Part shown: in pieces, positions 5,996-13,647 of the stretch
Numbering within the stretch: the first letter of the stretch is position 1
Layout: each line of letters begins with the position of its first letter
Source: Chloroflexota bacterium
Lineage (GTDB): Bacteria; Chloroflexota; Anaerolineae; 4572-78; J111
DNA: 64,000 bases
Direction of reading: 5' to 3'
NCBI GenBank assembly: GCA_016860845.1
Contig: BOKF01000004.1
Location: 1-64,000 of the forward strand
Made by a program: the position numbers and the translations under genes
The notes under the pieces: generated by a model
The model's database searches: none
The model's input: only the letters and a program-made list of their open reading frames with translations
What the model was told of the DNA's origin: nothing

Positions 5996-7732
5996 ATGGA
6001 AGCGCGAGTGTGGCATCAACATTACGATCCGGGTGTGCCGGTGTCTATTGATTATCCTGCTCAGCCCACCGATTGCTTTTTAAGAAAAACGGCCGAGAAG
6101 TATTCTGGCCAGACGGCGCTCATTTTTGGGAGTATAGTTCCCTGGCTTGGCGAGCATCACAGCCGCATGAGTTATCGTGAACTCAATCATCTGGTCGACC
6201 GCTTTGCGGCAGGGTTGCAAAAAGGGGATCGGATGGCGCTTTATATGCCCAACTGTCCTCAATTTGTGATTGCCTACTATGGTGCACTACGCGCTGGCGG
6301 CATTGTGGTACCCAGCAATCCTCTTTACGTGGCTCGTGAAATTGAGCAACAAATGAAGGACGCCGGAGCTATATTTGCCGTGACCTTGAGCTTGCTCTAT
6401 CCCAACATTCAACAGGTGCGAGCCAAAACATCCCTGAAACACGTCATCGTGACCAATATCAAAGAGTACTTCCCCGGCTTACTCAAGACCCTCTTTACTC
6501 TGGCCAAAGAGAAAAAGGGAGGCCATCGGCTCGATCTTTCGGCTGACACCAACACCACCTGGTTTCAGAGGTTTCTGGCAGCCGCCCCGACCACACCGCA
6601 GCCCATTGCTATAAGCCCCGCCGATACGGCGATATTGATGTACACCGGTGGCACGACCGGGGTACCCAAGGGGGCCCAACTGTCACACCAAAACCTTGTG
6701 GCCAACGCGATGCAGCTCGCTGCCTGGTTAGCGGGAAGCAGCGTTGCCGGGCAAGAGGTGATGCTAACGGTGCTGCCCCTCACGCACAGCTACGCCATGA
6801 CTGTCTGCATGAACTTTTCGATTTTCCACGCCCACACCCAGGTGCTCATTCCCTATCCCCGTGATTTCGCCCATCTGTTGAACGCGATCAACATCCACAA
6901 GCCGACGTTGTTTCCCGGCGTGCCGGCCCTTTATACCGTCATCAACAACCATGCCGAGGTAAAAGCGGGCAGATATGACCTTAAATCCATCCGGGCTTGT
7001 CTTAGCGGCGCGGCCAGCCTGCCGGTCGAGGTGCAGCAAGAATTCCAGTGGATCACCGGCGGCAAACTGATCGAGGGCTATGGCTTAAGCGAAGCCTGGC
7101 CGGTGACCCACGCCAACCCGCTCGGCAGCGGCGGGCGGATCGGTACCATTGGGCTGCCCCTTCCTGATACCGACGCCAAAATCGTGGATACTGAGACCGA
7201 GGAAAAGGAGTTAGGGCCCAACAAGGCCGGCGTCCTTTGCATTCACGGACCGCAGGTGATGAAAGGTTACTGGGGCCTGCCCGCCGAAACAGCCGAGGTG
7301 TTACGCACCCCTGCCGATGGCAAGGTCTGGCTGCACACCGGCGACATCGCCGAGATGAACGTAGATGGCTATTTCCGCATTATTGACCGGAAGAAGGATA
7401 TGATCTTGGGCGCTGGCGGCTTCAGCGTTTATCCCCACGAGATTGAAGAACGGTTGCACGAGCACCCCAAAGTGCTCGAAGCGGCTGCGATTGGGGTACC
7501 TCCGGGCAGTACCCATCAGCGGGCTAAGGTCTTCGTTGCCCTCAAAGAAGGCCAAACTGCCACCAAAGAGGAATTCATTACCTGGTGCAGGGCAGGCCTG
7601 GCCCCATATAAAGTGCCCAAACATGTCGAGTTCCGGCGCGAACTGCCCAAGACGATGATCGGTAAGATTCTACGCCGGGCGTTGGTAAAGGAAGAAGTCA
7701 TGGAAACGAAAGAACCTGAGGTCACCCGTTGA
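5996..7732 (+). CDS. Long-chain acyl-CoA synthetase (AMP-forming ligase)
   Basis: 578-aa member of the adenylate-forming superfamily that activates carboxylic acids, probably fatty acids, to CoA thioesters through an acyl-AMP. Visible motifs: the P-loop-like MYTGGTTGVPKGAQLSH (about 220), the A5 motif EGYGLSEAWP (about 360), the aspartate motif WLHTGDIAEMNVDGYFRI (about 445), RKKDMILGAGGF and the C-terminal lysine region PKTMIGKILRRAL. The start at 5996 (MEARVW) has AGGAGGAG five bases upstream. It follows leader copy C. Chain-length preference cannot be read from sequence. Confidence 0.9.
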   Translation: MEARVWHQHYDPGVPVSIDYPAQPTDCFLRKTAEKYSGQTALIFGSIVPWLGEHHSRMSYRELNHLVDRFAAGLQKGDRMALYMPNCPQFVIAYYGALRAGGIVVPSNPLYVAREIEQQMKDAGAIFAVTLSLLYPNIQQVRAKTSLKHVIVTNIKEYFPGLLKTLFTLAKEKKGGHRLDLSADTNTTWFQRFLAAAPTTPQPIAISPADTAILMYTGGTTGVPKGAQLSHQNLVANAMQLAAWLAGSSVAGQEVMLTVLPLTHSYAMTVCMNFSIFHAHTQVLIPYPRDFAHLLNAINIHKPTLFPGVPALYTVINNHAEVKAGRYDLKSIRACLSGAASLPVEVQQEFQWITGGKLIEGYGLSEAWPVTHANPLGSGGRIGTIGLPLPDTDAKIVDTETEEKELGPNKAGVLCIHGPQVMKGYWGLPAETAEVLRTPADGKVWLHTGDIAEMNVDGYFRIIDRKKDMILGAGGFSVYPHEIEERLHEHPKVLEAAAIGVPPGSTHQRAKVFVALKEGQTATKEEFITWCRAGLAPYKVPKHVEFRRELPKTMIGKILRRALVKEEVMETKEPEVTR

Positions 7733-7824
7733 CCTTGTGAACATGTCCCTCATCCAGCGCACCAAGTGTCCGATGCGGTTGTTAAGGGTGGGTCGAGTTC
7801 TAAAGAATTTTATGGAGGCGTTTT

Positions 7825-8739
7825 ATGGTAACGTCCCAAGTGTATTCTCCACGTAATATCCTGTTGGCCGTTGATGGCTCGGAACATTCACTAGCAGCGA
7901 CCCAACTCGTCCGCGACTTATTCCTGCCGTCAGGGAGTTCGGTGACCGTGGTGGCGGTGCTTACCCTGCGCCAGACGCCTGGCCGGCCTGCCCTGCTGGT
8001 CGCCTTTGAAAAAGCACAGGCGACCCTGCAAGGTAACGGGGTGCAGGTGACGACCGGATTATTGCACGGCCATCCGGCCGAAGCGCTGATGGACTGCGCT
8101 GACGGGTGCAAACCCGATCTAATCGTGCTCGGCGCAAAAGGGTTGCGAGCAACCTTCGGCATTTTGCTGGGCGGTGTGGCCCAGCAAGTGATAGAGTACA
8201 TACGCTGGCCAGTGTTGGTCGTACGCGCACCCTATCAGGGCCTGCGCCGCGTGCTGCTGGTCACCGATGGTTCGCCACTCAGCCGGCGCGCGGTAGACTA
8301 CCTGGCGCAATTTCCACCCCCGGTCGGGATCGAGGTGCGGGTGATGCATGTCCTGCCCCCGCTGTCCGAACCTCATCTCCTCCTTCCAAGCAGGCCGGTC
8401 AGCGCGGGGATGGTGTTGCCAATGTCCTCTTACGAGGCCGATCTGGTCGCAGCCCGGCCGGTTGAGGCCGAAGAACGCGAGGGACAAGCAATTCTGGCTC
8501 AAGCCATCGAGGCCCTGACAGCCTCCCACATCGAAGCGACCAGCGTCCTTGTGCGCGGCGACGCTGCCACCGAGATGATCGAGTACATCAAAACCCAGGG
8601 GATAGACCTGGTCGTGGCCGGGGGGCGCGGCCTGAGTCAGGTGAAAGGTTGGCTGCTGGGCAGCGTCTCACGCAAGCTCGTCCACTACGCCGGTTGTTCA
8701 ACGCTGATTGTGAAAGAGTCGCCGGACGATAATTTTTAG
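7825..8739 (+). CDS. Universal stress protein, two UspA domains in tandem
   Basis: 304-aa protein. Domain 1 (NILLAVDGSEHSLAATQLV) ends with GAKGLRATFGILLGGVAQ; domain 2 (RVLLVTDGSPLSRRAVDYL) ends with GGRGLSQVKGWLLGSVSRK. Both keep the glycine-rich nucleotide-binding pattern; domain 1 has GG in place of the usual GS. GGAGG precedes the ATG by 8 bases. Only weakly similar to the usp at 4789, so an old paralogue rather than a recent copy. Confidence 0.93.
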   Translation: MVTSQVYSPRNILLAVDGSEHSLAATQLVRDLFLPSGSSVTVVAVLTLRQTPGRPALLVAFEKAQATLQGNGVQVTTGLLHGHPAEALMDCADGCKPDLIVLGAKGLRATFGILLGGVAQQVIEYIRWPVLVVRAPYQGLRRVLLVTDGSPLSRRAVDYLAQFPPPVGIEVRVMHVLPPLSEPHLLLPSRPVSAGMVLPMSSYEADLVAARPVEAEEREGQAILAQAIEALTASHIEATSVLVRGDAATEMIEYIKTQGIDLVVAGGRGLSQVKGWLLGSVSRKLVHYAGCSTLIVKESPDDNF

Positions 8740-8754
8740 AGCCAGGGGAGGCCG

Positions 8755-9093
8755 ATGATGAATGATATTATAGCCAACTTTATTCGCGCCAGGCGCATTG
8801 ACTCCTTTCAAAAGTTGCGCCTCTTACTCTTGCTCCATCGAAACCCCAAAATGAAAGGGACTCAAGAGGAGTTGGCCAAACGACTGCACCTGGGCCATAC
8901 CTTCCCCTTGGAAGATATTATCACCGGCCTGCACAGAGCTGGCCTGCTAAACTGTGTTGATAACCACTTCACCCTGCAAGATGAGCCTGAAATCAGAGAG
9001 GGCTTACACTATTTGGCCAGAGCGTTTGAAAATCCTTTGACTCGCCTGGAGTTGCTGGATCAGTTGAAATCTCACCCAGTCTATAAGCATTAG
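8755..9093 (+). CDS. Small helical protein, possibly winged-helix-like
   Basis: 112-aa protein that I do not recognise. It has a helix-rich pattern with FQKLRLLLLLHRNPKMKGTQ followed by EELAKRLHLGH and DIITGLHRAGLL, which looks like a helix-turn-helix with a following hydrophobic strand (LNCVDNHFTLQD), as in winged-helix proteins. It starts 15 bases after the preceding usp gene with GGGGAGG ahead of ATGATG, so it is likely in the same transcript and may regulate or partner the Usp protein. No family assigned. Confidence 0.6.
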   Translation: MMNDIIANFIRARRIDSFQKLRLLLLLHRNPKMKGTQEELAKRLHLGHTFPLEDIITGLHRAGLLNCVDNHFTLQDEPEIREGLHYLARAFENPLTRLELLDQLKSHPVYKH

Positions 9094-9190
9094 CACGAGG
9101 TTATTGATGAACATGGCTGGTCGGCCACTACCTAAACCTCAACTAGAGGTGAAAAAACTCCGTGAGGAGTGATCGGAGGGGAACATAACT

Positions 9191-9748
9191 ATGGCAAGAT
9201 TCCTGAAACAACTCATTGAGCCGGGTCTATGGCAGAGTCGATCAGGTCCGCTGGCGGCCATGATCGGCACTGGCTTGGTGGTAATTTTCATGGTTTACCT
9301 GACCACAGTGGATGGGAGAAGCTTTCTTGATTACCTGAACCAGTCCACTGAACCCGGCTTGACCGCAGAGATGCGCCTCATGTTGAGACTGGAGATAACC
9401 GTAGCAGTTATTAAAGTGCTCCTGGACGTTTACCTCCTGCTCGTAAGCCTGGTAGTTTTCGCTCAAGGTCTCAATGAATTCTTTGGCCGCAAGATTGGGG
9501 CGATAGAAAGTTGGGAGTTCGCTGCCCGCCTGCTCCTAATCAGCAGCGTGGATGGTCTCAAGACGCGGCTGATCGGCCTGGCTCTGGCGAGGTTGGTGGT
9601 TGGATTCTTCCAACGAGCGCTGCGGCTGGAGCCTGAGAGTCTGCCCGGCCTACTCACCTCGGCCATGGTTATTTTGCTGGTCGGTACTGCTCTATTCCTG
9701 AGCCACCGCTGCAGAGCAACAGGGCATCAACCTAAACATCATAAATAA
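9191..9748 (+). CDS. UPF0114/YqhA-type membrane protein
   Basis: 185-aa integral membrane protein with three or four helices: IGTGLVVIFMVYLT, a segment with VAVIKVLLDVYLLLVSLVVF followed by AQGLNEFFG, a helix near ARLVVGFF and a final TSAMVILLVGTALFL. The (A/P)QGL-F motif and layout fit the YqhA family, of unknown function. A clear paralogue is at 13020-13559 (both start MA(R/K)FL(K/T)QLIEPG). Each paralogue precedes a P-type ATPase gene, suggesting a functional link with ion transport (inference). Confidence 0.75.
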   Translation: MARFLKQLIEPGLWQSRSGPLAAMIGTGLVVIFMVYLTTVDGRSFLDYLNQSTEPGLTAEMRLMLRLEITVAVIKVLLDVYLLLVSLVVFAQGLNEFFGRKIGAIESWEFAARLLLISSVDGLKTRLIGLALARLVVGFFQRALRLEPESLPGLLTSAMVILLVGTALFLSHRCRATGHQPKHHK

Positions 9749-9758
9749 GGTAGAGATT

Positions 9759-10127
9759 ATGGAGATAGCAAGCCCACAACACCCGCACAGCAACCTGATC
9801 CAGGCCCTACAGGCCTTCTGCCGGGCGGAGCTGGGGATGCGGCCTCGCCGGATCAGGGTCAATCTGGACCGCGATGCCGTCATCGTGCTGTTGGAGCAGG
9901 CCCTCTGGCCGGCGGAAAAACAGGTGACCCGGACGGAAGCAGGGGTAGAGTTGCTGAAGACATATGAAGAGCGGCTCCTGGAAGCGGTCAAGCCACGCCT
10001 GCAGTTGCTGGTGGCGGAAGCGATCAAGCGGCCGGTCGCCAGCGCCCACCTCCAGGCCGATGTCCTGGCTGGAAACGTTATCGGGGTCTTTGTTCTGACT
10101 GAGGACGCGGCTCACCCTGATACGTGA
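9759..10127 (+). CDS. DUF2294 domain protein
   Basis: 122-aa cytoplasmic protein related to that at 3153-3521: N-terminal helix (LIQALQAFCRAELGMRPRRIRVNL), central VIVLLEQALWPAEKQVTRTEAG and C-terminal strand DVLAGNVIGVFVLTED. It begins 11 bases after the YqhA-type gene, so both are probably translated from one mRNA leading into the P-type ATPase. Function unknown; members often occur with ion-transport genes, which fits here. Confidence 0.8.
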   Translation: MEIASPQHPHSNLIQALQAFCRAELGMRPRRIRVNLDRDAVIVLLEQALWPAEKQVTRTEAGVELLKTYEERLLEAVKPRLQLLVAEAIKRPVASAHLQADVLAGNVIGVFVLTEDAAHPDT

Positions 10128-10255
10128 CCTGGCGACCAGACAGCGCGCCACCGGCATCCACGGGATGCTACAGCGCTCTCGTCTTTGATAGTTTTCATCG
10201 TTCTACTGTATTGGCATCTGTGACGATCATTTCTGTATGAAGGAGCGAACAATAT

Positions 10256-12928
10256 ATGGTCCCACGAATCAACTGGCATACCCTTTCGACTTCTGAGGTT
10301 CTGGCCCATCTGCAAGCCACGCCCACCGGCCTGACCAGCACGGAAGCGGCGAGGCGACTGCTCGAACATGGCCCGAACGAACTGCGAGCTGCTCACCGCG
10401 TCTCGCCGTGGGCGCTGCTGTTGGAGCAATTCAAGAACATCCTCATCCTCATCCTGCTCGTCGCCGCCGGCCTATCGGCCTTCCTCGGACACGGCGTCGA
10501 AGCCATTGCTATCGCCATAATCGTGTTGTTTGCCGTGGGGTTGGGCTTTGTGCAGGAATACCGAGCCGAGCGGGCCATTGAGGCCCTGCGCCAAATGGCC
10601 GCGCCCACGGCTGCCGTCCTGCGGGACGGCGAAGAAGTCGAACTCCCGGCGCGCGACCTGGTGCCGGGCGACATTACCCTCCTGCGCGCTGGCGACAAAG
10701 TCCCGGCCGATGGGCGGCTGACCGAGGCCGTTAACCTGCAAATCGAAGAGGCCGCCCTGACCGGCGAGTCCGTTGCGGTGGAAAAACACACCGCACCCCT
10801 CGCCAATGGAGAATTGGCGGTTGGCGACCGTAAGAACATGGCCTATGCCGGCACCACTGTCACCTATGGCCGGGGCCGCGCAGTCGTTGTCGCCACGGGC
10901 ATGAATACCGAGTTTGGCCAGATCGCTCAACTGCTGCAAACCGTCGAAACAGGTAAGACCCCGCTGCAACAAAACCTGGACAAGGTTGGGCATGCCCTCG
11001 CCCGCGCTGCGCTCGTGGTTGTGCTGCTCATCGTCGCCCTTGGCCTATTCCGCGGCCAGCCTCTCTTGGAGATGTTCATCTTCGGCATCGCTCTGGCCGT
11101 CGCTGTGGTCCCAGAGGCGCTGCCGGCCGTCGTCACCATCTCGTTGGCGATCGGCGTCCAGCGGATGGTTAAACGTCACGCGCTGATCCGCCGCCTGCCG
11201 GCCGTGGAGACGCTGGGCAGTGTCTCAGTCATCTGTTCTGACAAAACAGGCACGCTGACCAAGGATGAAATGACCGTCCGCAAAATCTTCGTCGCCGGGC
11301 AGACGCTCGAAGTTTCCGGCGCAGGCTATAGCCCGCACGGCGCCTTCTCTCTCAATGGTTTTACGTTAGAGCCGTCCGCGCCATTGCTGCTGCTGCTGCG
11401 CGCCGCCACGCTCGCCTCCGACGCACGGCTGGCCCAAAGCGACGGGCGTTGGGAGATCAAAGGCGACCCGACCGAGGGTGCCTTGGTAGTGGCCGCCACC
11501 AAAGCGGGTTTGCACAAGCCAGACCTGGATGCTCATTTTCCGCGCGTGAATGAAATCCCGTTCACCTCCGAAACCAAGCGCATGACCACCTTACACGCTG
11601 CACCCGAGGGCGTGGTCGCCTATGCCAAAGGCGCGCCCGAAATCATCCTCGACTCGTGTACGCGCCAATTAACCGAAGTTGGGGAAGCGGCGCTCAACGA
11701 CGTGAGTAAGCAGAAGCTTCTGCAAACGGCCCAACAGATGGCGGGCGAGGCGCTGCGCGTGTTGGCCGTGGCTTTCCGGCCGGACGCCAGCCTGGAAAAT
11801 GCCGAGCGCGAGATGACGTTCATCGGCTTGGCAGGGATGATTGATCCGCCCCGCCCGGAGGTCAAGGCCGCCATCCAGACGTGCGCACAGGCGGGCATCA
11901 AGCCGGTGATGATTACCGGCGATCATCCGCTCACCGCGCAAGCGATCGCCCGTGAATTGGGCTTGCTGAAGACTGGCTGCGTGGTGACCGGGGCAGACCT
12001 GGAGGCCATGAGCGAGACCGAGTTCGAGCGCGAGGTGGGCAATATCGAGGTTTACGCCCGTGTCTCCCCCGCGCACAAACTCGGTGTGGTCACCGCCCTC
12101 CAAAAGAAAGGCCACATCGTGGCCATGACCGGCGACGGGGTGAATGATGCGCCTGCGCTCAAGAAGGCTGACATCGGCATTGCTATGGGTATCACCGGGA
12201 CGGATGTGACCAAAGAGGCCGCCGCGATGACCCTGACCGACGACAACTTTGCTTCTATCGTGGCCGCGGTGGAAGAAGGCCGGGGTGTGTTTGGCAACAT
12301 CAAGAAGTACCTGATGTACTTGCTCTCGTCCAATATCGGCGAAATCGTCCTGATGGCCGGGGCTACCCTGTTAAACCTCCCGTTGCCCTTGACCGCCGTC
12401 CAAATCCTGTATGTCAATCTCGCTACCGACGGCTTACCGGCCCTGGCCCTAGCCGTAGATCCACCCGAAGCCGACCTGATGCGTCGTCCGCCGCGCAACC
12501 CGCGCACCGGCATCTTTACCCGGCCGGTCATCACCTTGATGACAGTGGGCGGATTGTGGTCAGCCATGGTTAACCTGAGCCTTTTCGCCTGGGCATTGAA
12601 CTCCGGCCGCAGTATCGAACAGGCGATGACGATGACTTTCGTCTCGCTGGTACTGATCCAATTCTTCAAAGCCTACAACTTCCGCTCGGACCGGCACTCG
12701 GTGCTTCATCGGCCGTTTGCCAACAAGTGGCTGAACAGCGCTGTCCTATGGGAGTTGCTGTTGCTGGCCTTAATTATCTATGTGCCTTTCTTGCACGGGC
12801 CGTTTGGCACCTTCAGCCTGCCGCTCGTAGATTGGTTGATTATCATCGGTCTGGCCTTCACGGTATCGCCAGTATTGGAGTTGGTCAAGTGGATGGAGCG
12901 GTGTGGGTGGCTCGGGAAGATGGGCTGA
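10256..12928 (+). CDS. P-type cation-transporting ATPase (P2, Ca2+-type)
   Basis: 890-aa plasma-membrane ATPase. Visible in order: N-terminal cation-ATPase domain (SEVLAHLQATPTGLTSTEAA), actuator motif LTGES near residue 169, phosphorylation motif SDKTGTLT (Asp about 328), nucleotide-binding KGDPTEGAL, hinge GDGVNDAPAL (about 625) and ten predicted helices with the C-terminal cation-ATPase domain intact. The M4 ion site reads VVPEALPAVV, with Ala where Ca2+ pumps of this type usually have Gly (PEGLP), so the ion is uncertain. Likely role: Ca2+ or Mn2+ efflux. It follows a YqhA-like and a DUF2294 gene; a paralogue is at 13648. Confidence 0.92.
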   Translation: MVPRINWHTLSTSEVLAHLQATPTGLTSTEAARRLLEHGPNELRAAHRVSPWALLLEQFKNILILILLVAAGLSAFLGHGVEAIAIAIIVLFAVGLGFVQEYRAERAIEALRQMAAPTAAVLRDGEEVELPARDLVPGDITLLRAGDKVPADGRLTEAVNLQIEEAALTGESVAVEKHTAPLANGELAVGDRKNMAYAGTTVTYGRGRAVVVATGMNTEFGQIAQLLQTVETGKTPLQQNLDKVGHALARAALVVVLLIVALGLFRGQPLLEMFIFGIALAVAVVPEALPAVVTISLAIGVQRMVKRHALIRRLPAVETLGSVSVICSDKTGTLTKDEMTVRKIFVAGQTLEVSGAGYSPHGAFSLNGFTLEPSAPLLLLLRAATLASDARLAQSDGRWEIKGDPTEGALVVAATKAGLHKPDLDAHFPRVNEIPFTSETKRMTTLHAAPEGVVAYAKGAPEIILDSCTRQLTEVGEAALNDVSKQKLLQTAQQMAGEALRVLAVAFRPDASLENAEREMTFIGLAGMIDPPRPEVKAAIQTCAQAGIKPVMITGDHPLTAQAIARELGLLKTGCVVTGADLEAMSETEFEREVGNIEVYARVSPAHKLGVVTALQKKGHIVAMTGDGVNDAPALKKADIGIAMGITGTDVTKEAAAMTLTDDNFASIVAAVEEGRGVFGNIKKYLMYLLSSNIGEIVLMAGATLLNLPLPLTAVQILYVNLATDGLPALALAVDPPEADLMRRPPRNPRTGIFTRPVITLMTVGGLWSAMVNLSLFAWALNSGRSIEQAMTMTFVSLVLIQFFKAYNFRSDRHSVLHRPFANKWLNSAVLWELLLLALIIYVPFLHGPFGTFSLPLVDWLIIIGLAFTVSPVLELVKWMERCGWLGKMG

Positions 12929-13019
12929 CGATGGCATTCAATCTTGTCCCACAGTTAGCGCTGCCACTTTCGCGGTTTACCCATTGAAAAGCCGCATGGC
13001 AGACAAAAGGAGAGACCCT

Positions 13020-13559
13020 ATGGCTAAGTTTCTTACCCAACTCATTGAGCCAGGCTGGTGGCATCGCCAAATGCCGGCGCTGGTGACGACGGTCCTTGGC
13101 CTGTTGGCCCTCGTCGGCGCACTGTACATCACGGTGGTGGACGTGCGCTACCTGCTCGGCCATGTGAATCAGCTCGCGACGCCGGGCCTGGCGGATGAGA
13201 TACTCACCCGGCTGGAGCTGGAGATCGCCGCCGAGGCCGTCAAACTGTTTCTGGACGCTTACCTGCTGGTGGTGATCCTGTTGATCTTCGCGCCAGGCCT
13301 GTATACACGCTTCGTGAGTAAGCGCCGCAATGGTGGGGTGGAGGGCATCGAGTTTGCCGCCGAGATGTTCCTGACTCGCGTGGGCAACCTCCCTAAATGG
13401 CTGATCGGCGTCATGCTGCTGAGGGTGATGATCGGGTATTTTCAAAAGTTGCTGCGGTTGGAGGTCGAGCGTTGGCTTGACCTGCTCTACCTGATCATCG
13501 TCCTCCTGCTGGTAGGCAGCGCCCTGTTCCTCAGCCGCCGCAGGGCAACGAAGGGGTAG
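13020..13559 (+). CDS. UPF0114/YqhA-type membrane protein, paralogue
   Basis: 179-aa membrane protein starting MAKFLTQLIEPGWWHRQ, a close structural match to 9191-9748: helices LVTTVLGLLALVGALYITVV, a second segment AVKLFLDAYLLVVILLIFAPGLY, a third near VMLLRVMIGYF and LLYLIIVLLLVGSALFLSRRR. The start at 13020 has AAAGGAGA 7 bases upstream; an earlier in-frame start at 12903 would overlap the preceding ATPase. It lies between two P-type ATPase genes and precedes the second by 88 bases. Confidence 0.75.
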   Translation: MAKFLTQLIEPGWWHRQMPALVTTVLGLLALVGALYITVVDVRYLLGHVNQLATPGLADEILTRLELEIAAEAVKLFLDAYLLVVILLIFAPGLYTRFVSKRRNGGVEGIEFAAEMFLTRVGNLPKWLIGVMLLRVMIGYFQKLLRLEVERWLDLLYLIIVLLLVGSALFLSRRRATKG

Positions 13560-13647
13560 AGCCTGAGCGGAAACCTGCCCGGTCTTTAGAGACTTGTCAG
13601 GTTTCCGGCGAACAAACGAGAACAACATCGAAAGGAAACATACACGA